A stretch of DNA of 64,000 bases from Roseomonas sp. (GTDB lineage Bacteria > Pseudomonadota > Alphaproteobacteria > Acetobacterales > Acetobacteraceae). The notes beneath the pieces were generated by a model. The model was not told the DNA's origin. It searched no databases and saw nothing but the letters and a program-made list of their open reading frames with translations. The stretch spans positions 558,001 to 622,000 of the forward strand of contig JADCER010000005.1 of the NCBI GenBank assembly GCA_020249925.1, written 5' to 3'. The position numbers and the translations under genes were made by a program. Positions 25,054 through 34,879 of the stretch are shown piece by piece (position 1 is the stretch's first letter; each line of letters begins with the position of its first letter).

Positions 25054-26004
25054 ATGCTATCTCGCAGACACATCATCACTGGCGCGGCAGGCTTGGTCGC
25101 TTTGGGCAGCGCCGCGCCAGCGCGGGCTTGGGAGCCATCGCGGCCCATTCAATTGATTGTTGGCTTCGCACCAGGCGGCGGTGCGGATTTGGCGGCGCGC
25201 GCAATTGCCGAGGCTTCTTCGCGCTTTTTTCCGACCCCGATTGTGGTGATGAACCGCCCCGGCGCGGGCGGGGCGATTGCCGCGCAGCAAGTGGCGGGCA
25301 TGGCGCCGGATGGGCTCAATCTGCTGGTCGGCGGCGGGAGTGAGAGCATCGCCCTGCCGGCCTTTCGGGAGCTTCCCTATGATCCCAAAAAATCCTTCCG
25401 CGCCATTATTCGCATCACGCGCCAGCCGCTGCTGATTGTAGCGCGGCGTGGCGGGCGATTCGCTGATTTGCAAAGCGTGATTGAAGCAGCCAAGCGCGCA
25501 CCAGGCGCCATTCCGCATGCCTCATCCGGCCAGGGTTCGATTTATCATGCGGTGTTTGTGTTGCTGTCGCGTGCCGCGAATATCGAATTGCTGCATGTGC
25601 CCTTCACGGGCGGCGCGCCAAGCTTGCAGGCGTTGATGGCGAATACGGTGGAATTGGCGGTACTCGCCCCGGAAGAAATGGCGGGGCTTGCCAATGCCGG
25701 GGAAATCCGCCCGCTGGCGGTGGCCTCGGCTGCGCGCATTCCGGGCTATCCCGATGTGCCCACGCTCCGCGAATTGGGCTTTGATGTGGTGATTGAAAAC
25801 ATGAAGGGGCTGAATGCGCCGGCGGGTTTGCCGGATGAGATTTACACCAGCCTGCATGATCGCTTCCGCCAGGGCATGCAGGCGCCGGCCTGGAAAACAT
25901 TTTTGGACCGCACCGGCGCAATGGATGGCTATCTGGATGGGCCTGGCTATCAGCGCGCCATGGATGATGTGCTGGATTCCCTACGCGCGGCTTTGGCAAG
26001 GTAG
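25054..26004 (+). CDS. Bug/TctC-family periplasmic solute receptor
   Basis: A 316-residue Bug-family receptor. It has a short twin-arginine-like leader (SRRHIITGAAGLVALGSAAPARA), then SRPIQLIVGFAPGGG, VVMNRPGAGG and PYDPKKSFRAI. The SSGQGSIYH stretch is the family's ligand-site region. The start at 25054 follows GGGGGGAAG. Its neighbours are the atypical gene upstream and a convergent glycosyltransferase 2 bp away, so it has no transport partner. The ligand is unknown. Confidence 0.9.
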   Translation: MLSRRHIITGAAGLVALGSAAPARAWEPSRPIQLIVGFAPGGGADLAARAIAEASSRFFPTPIVVMNRPGAGGAIAAQQVAGMAPDGLNLLVGGGSESIALPAFRELPYDPKKSFRAIIRITRQPLLIVARRGGRFADLQSVIEAAKRAPGAIPHASSGQGSIYHAVFVLLSRAANIELLHVPFTGGAPSLQALMANTVELAVLAPEEMAGLANAGEIRPLAVASAARIPGYPDVPTLRELGFDVVIENMKGLNAPAGLPDEIYTSLHDRFRQGMQAPAWKTFLDRTGAMDGYLDGPGYQRAMDDVLDSLRAALAR

Positions 26005-26006
26005 CG

Positions 26007-27260
26007 TTACGCCACCGGGATCACGCTATCGCCGGACCTGCCTTCCAGCACCGCATCAAACAGCTTGATCTGTTGCGGCAGGCAGATGGTTTGCAGGTCA
26101 TACCGTTCCAGCAAGGTCCGTCGCGCGGCCTTGCGGATCGGCTCATAGCGATCCGGGTTTGCCAAGGCTTGCACCACGGTCTCGGCCAGCGCCGCCGTGT
26201 CATAAAACGGCACCAGCAACCCATTCACGCCATGTTCGATCACTTCCTGCACGGGCGGTGTCGCTGAGCCAATCACCAGGGCCTCACACCCCATGGCCTC
26301 AATCATGGACCAGGACAGAACATAGGGATACGTCAGATAGACATGCGCGCGCGTGATGCGAAATAGCGCGAGCAAAGCCGGGTGCGGAATGCGCCCGGTG
26401 AAATGCAGCCGGCTTAAATCAAGCTTGTCGCCCAATTCTTCCAGCAAATGTGCGCGCCAGGGGCGGCCATCCTTGGGTTTTTCGCCATAGCCACGCGCTT
26501 CGCCGCCGACCAGCACCACTTGCGCCTGCGGGCGGCGCGCCAGGATTTCCGGCAGGGCGCGCATGAAAACATCAAATCCGCGATAGGGTTCCAGATTGCG
26601 GGAGACATAGGTAATCACCTCATCACCGCGCGTGATCACGCTGCCATTGGGCAGTTTCACATGAATGGGGCCATCGGGTGTGGCGACTTCGCTATTCACC
26701 CCTTCATGCACCACGGAGATTTTGCGGCGGAAGACTTCCGGGTAGCGCCCGCGCTGGAAATGCGTGGGGCTCACGCCCCAATCCATCGCCTCAAGCGCCG
26801 GGGTTTGTGGCAGGTTGAGCAATCGCGTGCGCGCGGCCTCATCCAATTCCACCTGATGCGCCGGGTTGAAGCCGACATCGCCGCCTGAGGTGGTGAAGTG
26901 GAATTCGCAATAGTGCAGCAGCTTCGCATTGGGGAAGATATCGGGCAGGAACATGCCTTCCCCCCAGCCCGGATGGCAGCAGATGATATCCGGGCGGAAG
27001 CCCTTGCTGCGCAAATCAACCAAGGCCCGCGCGACATTTTGCGCACGCCGCACAGCCGCTTCCATGGGGCGCAGATAGTGATGCGTCTTGTCCCCCGCGC
27101 CTTGCGGTTCCGGGTAGCGGATATGGGTGACGCCAGGCAGGGAGATATTCTCCCGCTCACCCAGGCCAATCACGCGCGCGCCGGGACGCGCAGCAATCAC
27201 CGGCGCCAAGTGGCGATACTGGCCGGGGAAATTCTGGTGAATGAAGAGCGCCTGAACCAA
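26007..27260 (-). CDS. Group 1 glycosyltransferase (GT4-like)
   Basis: A 417-residue glycosyltransferase of GT-B fold. The N-terminus ALFIHQNFPGQYRHLAPVI is the typical start of this family, and the donor-binding half has VSRNLEPYRGFDVFMRALP (near residue 225), SWSMIEAMGCEALVIGS (E-x7-E-type region) and VNGLLVPFYD. No ATG lies at the expected place; TTG at 27260, with AGGA ten bases before it, is the best start. It probably adds a sugar to a surface polysaccharide, but no other polysaccharide genes are near. Confidence 0.87.
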   Translation of the reverse strand: MVQALFIHQNFPGQYRHLAPVIAARPGARVIGLGERENISLPGVTHIRYPEPQGAGDKTHHYLRPMEAAVRRAQNVARALVDLRSKGFRPDIICCHPGWGEGMFLPDIFPNAKLLHYCEFHFTTSGGDVGFNPAHQVELDEAARTRLLNLPQTPALEAMDWGVSPTHFQRGRYPEVFRRKISVVHEGVNSEVATPDGPIHVKLPNGSVITRGDEVITYVSRNLEPYRGFDVFMRALPEILARRPQAQVVLVGGEARGYGEKPKDGRPWRAHLLEELGDKLDLSRLHFTGRIPHPALLALFRITRAHVYLTYPYVLSWSMIEAMGCEALVIGSATPPVQEVIEHGVNGLLVPFYDTAALAETVVQALANPDRYEPIRKAARRTLLERYDLQTICLPQQIKLFDAVLEGRSGDSVIPVA

Positions 27261-27381
27261 GCCGTCACATCCTGAAGCGAAGCGCCGTTAAATCCGCCAT
27301 TTGCCAGGCACGCGCAATTGCCCCCTTGGCGGGGCGGCACGAAGCCCCGAGAATGGCGTCCAACCAGGAGAGACACACCCC

Positions 27382-28131
27382 ATGACATTTGATTTCACCG
27401 GCAAGAAGGTTTTGGTCGCGGGCGGCAGCCGCGGCATTGGGCGTTCCATTGCGCTGGGCTTTGCCGCCGGCGGGGCCGCGGTTTCCATCTGCGCCCGCGG
27501 CGCTGCCGGGCTTGAAGCCACGCGGGCCGAAATCGCCGCCCATGGTGTGCCGGCCCATGCCATGCCCGCGGACCTCGCCAATCAGGCGCAAATCGAAGCT
27601 TGGGTGGCCGCTGCGGCGGCGGCGCTCGGCGGCGTGGATGTGCTGGTGAATAATGCCTCGGGCTTTGGCATGGCCGATACGGAGGAAGGCTGGCAGAAAA
27701 GCCTGGATGTGGATGTGATGGCGACGGTGCGGGCCTCCCGCGCCGCGCTGCCCCATCTGAAGGCGGCCAAGGGGTGCATTGTGAACACCACCTCCATCTC
27801 CGGCCTTGGGCCTTCGGTGCGCACGCCGGCCTATGCGGCGGTGAAGGCGCTGGTGATCAATTACACGGCATCCCAGGCGGCAAGCCTCGCCAAGGATGGC
27901 ATTCGCGTGAATGCGATTGCGCCTGGTTCCATCGAATTCCCCGGCGGCATGTGGGAAGAACGCAAAACGACCGACCCCACGCTGTATGGGCGCATCCTGG
28001 CCAGCATCCCCTTCGGCCGCTACGGCACGCCGGAGGAAGTGGCCAATGCGGCGCTGTTCTTGGCCTCGCCCTTGGCCGGCTGGATCACTGGGCAGACCAT
28101 TGTGGTGGATGGCGGCCAAACCCTGAGTTGA
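27382..28131 (+). CDS. SDR-family NAD(P)-dependent oxidoreductase
   Basis: A 249-residue classical short-chain dehydrogenase. It has VAGGSRGIG (cofactor loop, 13-20), a DVLVNNAS motif, Ser138 in NTTSISG, and the catalytic pair Tyr151/Lys155 in PAYAAVKAL. The C-terminus ITGQTIVVDGGQ is typical. This one keeps all catalytic residues, unlike the SDR at 5208. Start at 27382 follows AGGAGAG. It precedes katG by 171 bp, with no obvious functional link. Confidence 0.92.
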   Translation: MTFDFTGKKVLVAGGSRGIGRSIALGFAAGGAAVSICARGAAGLEATRAEIAAHGVPAHAMPADLANQAQIEAWVAAAAAALGGVDVLVNNASGFGMADTEEGWQKSLDVDVMATVRASRAALPHLKAAKGCIVNTTSISGLGPSVRTPAYAAVKALVINYTASQAASLAKDGIRVNAIAPGSIEFPGGMWEERKTTDPTLYGRILASIPFGRYGTPEEVANAALFLASPLAGWITGQTIVVDGGQTLS

Positions 28132-30507
<2,376 letters not shown>

Positions 30508-30531
30508 GGTTGCAAGCCGCAACACGGTAAC

Positions 30532-30563
30532 GGGGCGCCGGTCATAAGCCGGCGCCCTTTTTT
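30532..30563 (+). terminator. Rho-independent terminator of katG
   Basis: GGGCGCCGG (30533-30541) pairs perfectly with CCGGCGCCC (30549-30557) around a 7-nt loop and is followed by six T. It lies 25 bp after the katG stop codon. Confidence 0.93.
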
Positions 30564-30630
30564 CGTGCTTGACGCTTGGCAAGGGCCGGGGGACGCTTCA
30601 CCGCAGTGAAGCCCGTCCTGGGAGAGCGCA

Positions 30631-30825
30631 GTGCCTGAACCCGATCCCGAAGTCGAATTTGATATCGCGCTGGCGCGCGCCGGTGTGGTTGTGCCACCGG
30701 AACGTCGTGCCGCGATGATGGAAGGCTTTCGCGCCTGGCTGGAAATGCGGAAGCTGCTGAATGAACCCATGCCGCTGGCAACCGAACCGGCTTTCGCACT
30801 GACCCAGCCAATGGGTCCAAGATGA
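30631..30825 (+). CDS. AtzG-like small protein (DUF4089)
   Basis: A 64-residue protein resembling the AtzG/DUF4089 family. In cyanuric-acid degradation AtzG binds and stabilises the amidase AtzE, in a manner like GatC with GatA. The sequence EFDIALARAGVVVPPERRAAMMEGF and WLEMRKLLNEPMPLATEPAFAL, seen in parts, fits the family. It starts with GTG at 30631 behind GGGAGAGCG. Its stop overlaps the amidase start as ATGA, so the two are made together and probably form a complex. Confidence 0.78.
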   Translation: MPEPDPEVEFDIALARAGVVVPPERRAAMMEGFRAWLEMRKLLNEPMPLATEPAFALTQPMGPR

Positions 30826-32213
30826 CCGCACCCGTCCCCTCCCTCGCGGAAGCCTCGGCTGGCATTGCCGCCGGGACGCTTTCACCTGTCGCACTGACAG
30901 AAGCGGCGCTGGCGCGCATTGCCGCACTTGATCCGAAGCTGAATGCCTTCATCACCGTCACCGCGGATCGCGCGCGCCGCGCGGCGGCAGCGGCTGAGGC
31001 GGAAATCAAGGCCGGCAAAAGGCGTGGGCCGCTGCATGGCATCCCCTATGCGCTCAAGGATATCTACGATGTGGCAGGCGTGCGCACCACAGCGCACTCC
31101 AAGCTGTTGATTGACAATGTGGCGCGCGAAGACGCTGCCTCCACCGCCAGGCTGGAAGCGGCAGGCATGGTGCTGCTGGGTAAGCTTTCCACGCATGAAT
31201 TCGCCCGTGGCGGCCCCACTGATGTGCTGCCTTTTCCCAATACGAAGAACCCCTGGAACGCCGCGCATTTCGCTGGCGGGTCGAGCAGCGGTTCGGGGGT
31301 CGCGGTGGCCTCTGGCATGGTGGGGCTTGCCATGGGGAGTGATACGGCCGGGTCCATTCGGCTGCCCGCCACGTTTTGCGGCATTGTCGGGCTGAAGCCG
31401 ACCTATGGCGTCATCAGCCGGCGCGGCGTGGTGCCGCTGTCCTTCACGCTGGATCATGCGGGGCCGCTGACCCGCACGGTCGCAGATTGCGCTTTGGCGA
31501 TGCAGGTCCTTGCCGGGCATGATCCGGGCGATCCGGGCTCAGCGCGCGAAGCCGTGCCTGATTACAGCGCTGATTTGCGCAAGGGTGTGGCGGGGCTGAC
31601 GATTGGCCGCGCACGCGCCTATGACATTGAAGCGGGCGTTGATGCGGAAGTCATGGCGGCGGTGGACGCGGCGGCGGAGCAATGGCGCGCGCTGGGGGCC
31701 ACGATTGTTGACGTTGCGCTGCCGAGCAAGCGGCGCATGGATGCCTGCATTCAGACCATTCTGATCGCGGAAGGTTTCGCCATTCATGGTGAGTGGCTGC
31801 GCACCCGCCCGCAGGATTATGGCCGTGTTACGCGCGAACGCCTGATGATGGGCGCTTTCGTCACCGGCAGTGAATATGTCCAGGCGCAGCGGCTGCGCAG
31901 GATCATCACGGCTGAGGTGGATGCGGTGCTGGCCGGCTGTGACGCGATTCTATGCGCCGGCAACCCGACAGCGGCGCCGCGCCTTGCGGATGTGGATGAA
32001 GGGCCCTTCCGCAAATCCCACCCCATCACCGGCCCCTTCAACGCCACGGGCCATCCGGCACTGGCGCTGCCTTGCGGCTTTGGCGCGTCTGGCCTGCCCT
32101 TGGGGCTGCAATTGATCGGGCGGAGTTACGGGGAAGCCATGCTGTTCAGAATCGCGCAGGCTTATGAACAGGCGGCGGGGTGGATGGCGCGGCGTCCTGA
32201 ATTGGGGGGATGA
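30822..32213 (+). CDS. Amidase signature family hydrolase (AtzE-like)
   Basis: A 463-residue amidase-signature enzyme. The Ser-cisSer-Lys triad can be placed at Lys79 (YALKDIYD), Ser154 (AGGSSSGSGVA) and nucleophile Ser178 (DTAGSIRLP). Length fits AtzE/GatA-type enzymes. The upstream AtzG-like partner indicates hydrolysis of a small amide or carboxy-urea such as a biuret derivative; that is inference. It overlaps both neighbours by ATGA and is followed by a transporter, giving a three-gene operon. Confidence 0.9.
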   Translation: MTAPVPSLAEASAGIAAGTLSPVALTEAALARIAALDPKLNAFITVTADRARRAAAAAEAEIKAGKRRGPLHGIPYALKDIYDVAGVRTTAHSKLLIDNVAREDAASTARLEAAGMVLLGKLSTHEFARGGPTDVLPFPNTKNPWNAAHFAGGSSSGSGVAVASGMVGLAMGSDTAGSIRLPATFCGIVGLKPTYGVISRRGVVPLSFTLDHAGPLTRTVADCALAMQVLAGHDPGDPGSAREAVPDYSADLRKGVAGLTIGRARAYDIEAGVDAEVMAAVDAAAEQWRALGATIVDVALPSKRRMDACIQTILIAEGFAIHGEWLRTRPQDYGRVTRERLMMGAFVTGSEYVQAQRLRRIITAEVDAVLAGCDAILCAGNPTAAPRLADVDEGPFRKSHPITGPFNATGHPALALPCGFGASGLPLGLQLIGRSYGEAMLFRIAQAYEQAAGWMARRPELGG

Positions 32214-33343
32214 GGGGCGCCACGCTCACCGCGCTTTCCGGCACGGCGGCAACCTGCACCGGGATTGGCCTTGCGCGCTTTGCCTATGTGCCGCTGTTTC
32301 CGGCGATGGTCGCGGCCGGCTGGGTGGATGGCGCGGAAGCGGGCCTGCTCGGTGCGCTGAACCTCACGGGGTATCTGATTGGTGTCGGCGGTGTGCGCGC
32401 ATTGGCGCGGCGTGTTTCCGTGCCGCGTGCGCTGGATATGGGCATGGCTTTCGCGGTGCTCGCTTTCGCGGCCTGCGCCTGGCATGGCGGGCTGGCCTGG
32501 CTCGGGTTTTGGCGCTGCCTCGCGGGGATTTCGGGCGGCATGTTGATGGGCCTCGCGGGGCCTTCCGTGCAGGCGGTCACACCACCGGAACGGCGCGGGC
32601 GCGCAGGGGGCTTGGTTCTGTTTGGTGTTGGTGGTGGCATCGTGCTCGGGGCGCTGCTCGTGCCGCTCTTGCTGCAAGGCGGCGTCGCCGCAGCCTGGCT
32701 TGGGCTTGCTGGCGTTACGCTTGTCTTGTGGCTGGTGATGCGCCGCTACTGGCCGCGCCCACCAGCGGCGGAAACCGCGCCGGAAGGCCATGCCCCGCCC
32801 GCGCTTGGCATCATCATCGCCTATGCGCTGTCTGGCGCGGGGCTGGTGCCGCCGATGCTCTATTTATCGGACCTCGCGGCGCGCGGTCGCGGGCTTGGGG
32901 TGGAACTTGGTGCCGGCATGTGGGTGCTGTTTGGCCTTGGCTGCATCGCCGGTGCCCTGGTGGGGGGGCGCGCAGTGGATCGCTGGGGCGGGCGATTGGC
33001 CATTCTGATCTGGATGGTGATCCAGAGCATCGCGCTGTCTTTGGCTTTGCCTCAGGCGCTTTGGGTGCTGGTGCCGCTTGGCCTGGTGTCCGGCTTTGCC
33101 GCGCTTGGCATTACCACGGTCGCCCTGGCCGCAGCGCGGGAGAGGGCAGGCGCCCTGGCCGGCGTGATCTGGGTGCGGGTGACGGCGGGCTTTGCCGTCG
33201 CGCAGGCCCTGGCAGGCTTTGCGCTGGCGGCTTTGTTTCGCGCGACCGACGAAAGCCACGCCGCGGTATTTGCGGCGGGGCTGGTGCTCTCACTTGCAGG
33301 TTTGGCGGTGGCCTGGGCGGATTGGCGTTGGCGCTGGAAGTGA
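32210..33343 (+). CDS. YbfB/YjiJ-family MFS transporter
   Basis: A 377-residue permease of the YbfB/YjiJ type. The N-terminus GIGLARFAYVPLFPAM is characteristic, followed by about 12 hydrophobic segments and a cytoplasmic loop RALARRVSV. It starts at 32210 with an ATGA overlap to the amidase gene, so it probably moves the amidase's substrate or product. The 3' end lies directly against the convergent D-aminoacylase-like gene, with no spacer. Confidence 0.87.
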   Translation: MRGATLTALSGTAATCTGIGLARFAYVPLFPAMVAAGWVDGAEAGLLGALNLTGYLIGVGGVRALARRVSVPRALDMGMAFAVLAFAACAWHGGLAWLGFWRCLAGISGGMLMGLAGPSVQAVTPPERRGRAGGLVLFGVGGGIVLGALLVPLLLQGGVAAAWLGLAGVTLVLWLVMRRYWPRPPAAETAPEGHAPPALGIIIAYALSGAGLVPPMLYLSDLAARGRGLGVELGAGMWVLFGLGCIAGALVGGRAVDRWGGRLAILIWMVIQSIALSLALPQALWVLVPLGLVSGFAALGITTVALAAARERAGALAGVIWVRVTAGFAVAQALAGFALAALFRATDESHAAVFAAGLVLSLAGLAVAWADWRWRWK

Positions 33344-34798
33344 TCAGGCTCTTCCGCGCGTGACCAGACGGCCGGGCTTTTCGCCGGTGGCGCCCTTGCC
33401 GGCGACAAAGGTAGAAACGCCATTGGCCCAAACCTCCTCGATGCCGGCGCTTTCCTGCTTCGGGTTTTCGAAAGTGGCGCGGTCAATCACCGTATCGGGG
33501 TCGAATAAAACCAGATCGGCATAAGCACCTTCGCGGATCACGCCGCGATCCACCATGCCGAACACCGCAGCGGGCCGGCCGGTCATTTTATGCACGGCGG
33601 TCTCAAGGCTGAACAGGCGCAATTCGCGCGCGTAAAGCCCAAGCACGCGCGGGAAGGTGCCCCAAAGCCGCGGATGGGGATGCGCATCATGCGGAATGCC
33701 ATCCGAACCAATCACCGACATGGGATGCGCCATGATACGGCGCACATCGGCTTCATCCATCTGGAAGGTGATCTGCCCTGCCGGCAGCAGGCGTTCGGCC
33801 GCCATGCGGATATCCGTATTCCAACCGCGCGCGATGTCGGACAAATATTTGCCCGCCATTTCCGGATGCGGGATGGACCAGGTGATCATCACCTTCACAT
33901 CATCGCGCAGCCGATCCGGCATCAGCACGGTGGACCCCGCCGGATAGGGATAGACATCGAAACAGACTTCCTGGCTTTGCGCATAGGCATCAATCAGTGC
34001 CAATGTTTGCGTCGAACGCCCGTAATTTTCCGGCATTGAGCATTTATGGTGGCTGATCCAGACCGGGCAGCCGACACGATCACCGATTTTCAGCGTTTCT
34101 TCGATGGAAGCGCAAACGCGATCCGCCTCATCACGCATATGCGTCACGTAAATGCCGCCATAGGCGCGCAGCGGCTCGGCCACCGCGATCACTTCTTCCG
34201 TGGTGGCATGCATATTCAGCGGATAATAAAGCCCGGTCGAAAAGCCTGATGCACCTTCGGCAAGGGATTGCTTTACGCGCAGCCGCATACGTTCAATCTC
34301 GGCATCATTGGCAACGCGCATCACATCGCCATTCATCACCTCGACCCGCATGGTCTGATGGCCGACCAGCGCATAGGTATTCACTTCCGAGCCCTGCTTT
34401 TTCAGCTCATGCGCGTAATCGCCGAAACTGTCGAAGCGCCACCAGCCATCTTCGCCAATAAGGTCAAGCGGCGGCGGCGGGCGCTTGGTGAAGCGGGCCG
34501 GCGCAAGACTGACGCCGCAATTGCCGACAACAACCGTGGTGACCCCCTGGCTGATCTTGCAGGTCATGCAGGCAGGGCCGCAGAGCACGGCGCGGTCATC
34601 ATGCGTGTGGCTATCAATGAAGCCAGGTGCCACGGCCTTGCCGCCTGCCATCACTTCGCGGTCGGCGCTCGCACCCCCCAGATCACCGACTGCGACAATG
34701 CGATCACCCGAAACACCGATATCGCCGCGCCGGCTGGCGGCGCCGGTGCCATCAATGATCGTGGCGTCACGGATGATCATATCGCAGCGGAGAGCCAT
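33344..34798 (-). CDS. N-acyl-D-amino-acid deacylase family amidohydrolase
   Basis: A 484-residue TIM-barrel amidohydrolase of the D-aminoacylase family. N-terminal FIDSHTHDDRAVL carries the first metal-binding His pair; VGNCGVSL, ASGFSTGLYYPLN and THMRDEADRV (Glu/His region) follow, and SDGIPHDAHPHPRLWGTFPRV gives the SDG and HPR motifs. It would release D-amino acids from N-acyl forms. The start at 34798 follows AGGAA. It lies 81 bp after the last gene of the four-paralog array on the same strand and may be read with it. Confidence 0.9.
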   Translation of the reverse strand: MALRCDMIIRDATIIDGTGAASRRGDIGVSGDRIVAVGDLGGASADREVMAGGKAVAPGFIDSHTHDDRAVLCGPACMTCKISQGVTTVVVGNCGVSLAPARFTKRPPPPLDLIGEDGWWRFDSFGDYAHELKKQGSEVNTYALVGHQTMRVEVMNGDVMRVANDAEIERMRLRVKQSLAEGASGFSTGLYYPLNMHATTEEVIAVAEPLRAYGGIYVTHMRDEADRVCASIEETLKIGDRVGCPVWISHHKCSMPENYGRSTQTLALIDAYAQSQEVCFDVYPYPAGSTVLMPDRLRDDVKVMITWSIPHPEMAGKYLSDIARGWNTDIRMAAERLLPAGQITFQMDEADVRRIMAHPMSVIGSDGIPHDAHPHPRLWGTFPRVLGLYARELRLFSLETAVHKMTGRPAAVFGMVDRGVIREGAYADLVLFDPDTVIDRATFENPKQESAGIEEVWANGVSTFVAGKGATGEKPGRLVTRGRA

Positions 34799-34879
34799 GG
34801 CGCATTCCTGGTATGGTGTGTTGCAAGAAAGGGGATCATGACCCAGAGCCGGGAGTGAGGGAACCCCCGAGCCAGCGGC

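Noticed and set aside
32164..33363. 399-codon plus-strand frame overlapping the YbfB-type transporter
   Set aside because: The alternative frame gives Ala/Gly/Arg/Trp-rich sequence without membrane pattern; the other frame has the correct MFS N-terminus and an ATGA overlap.
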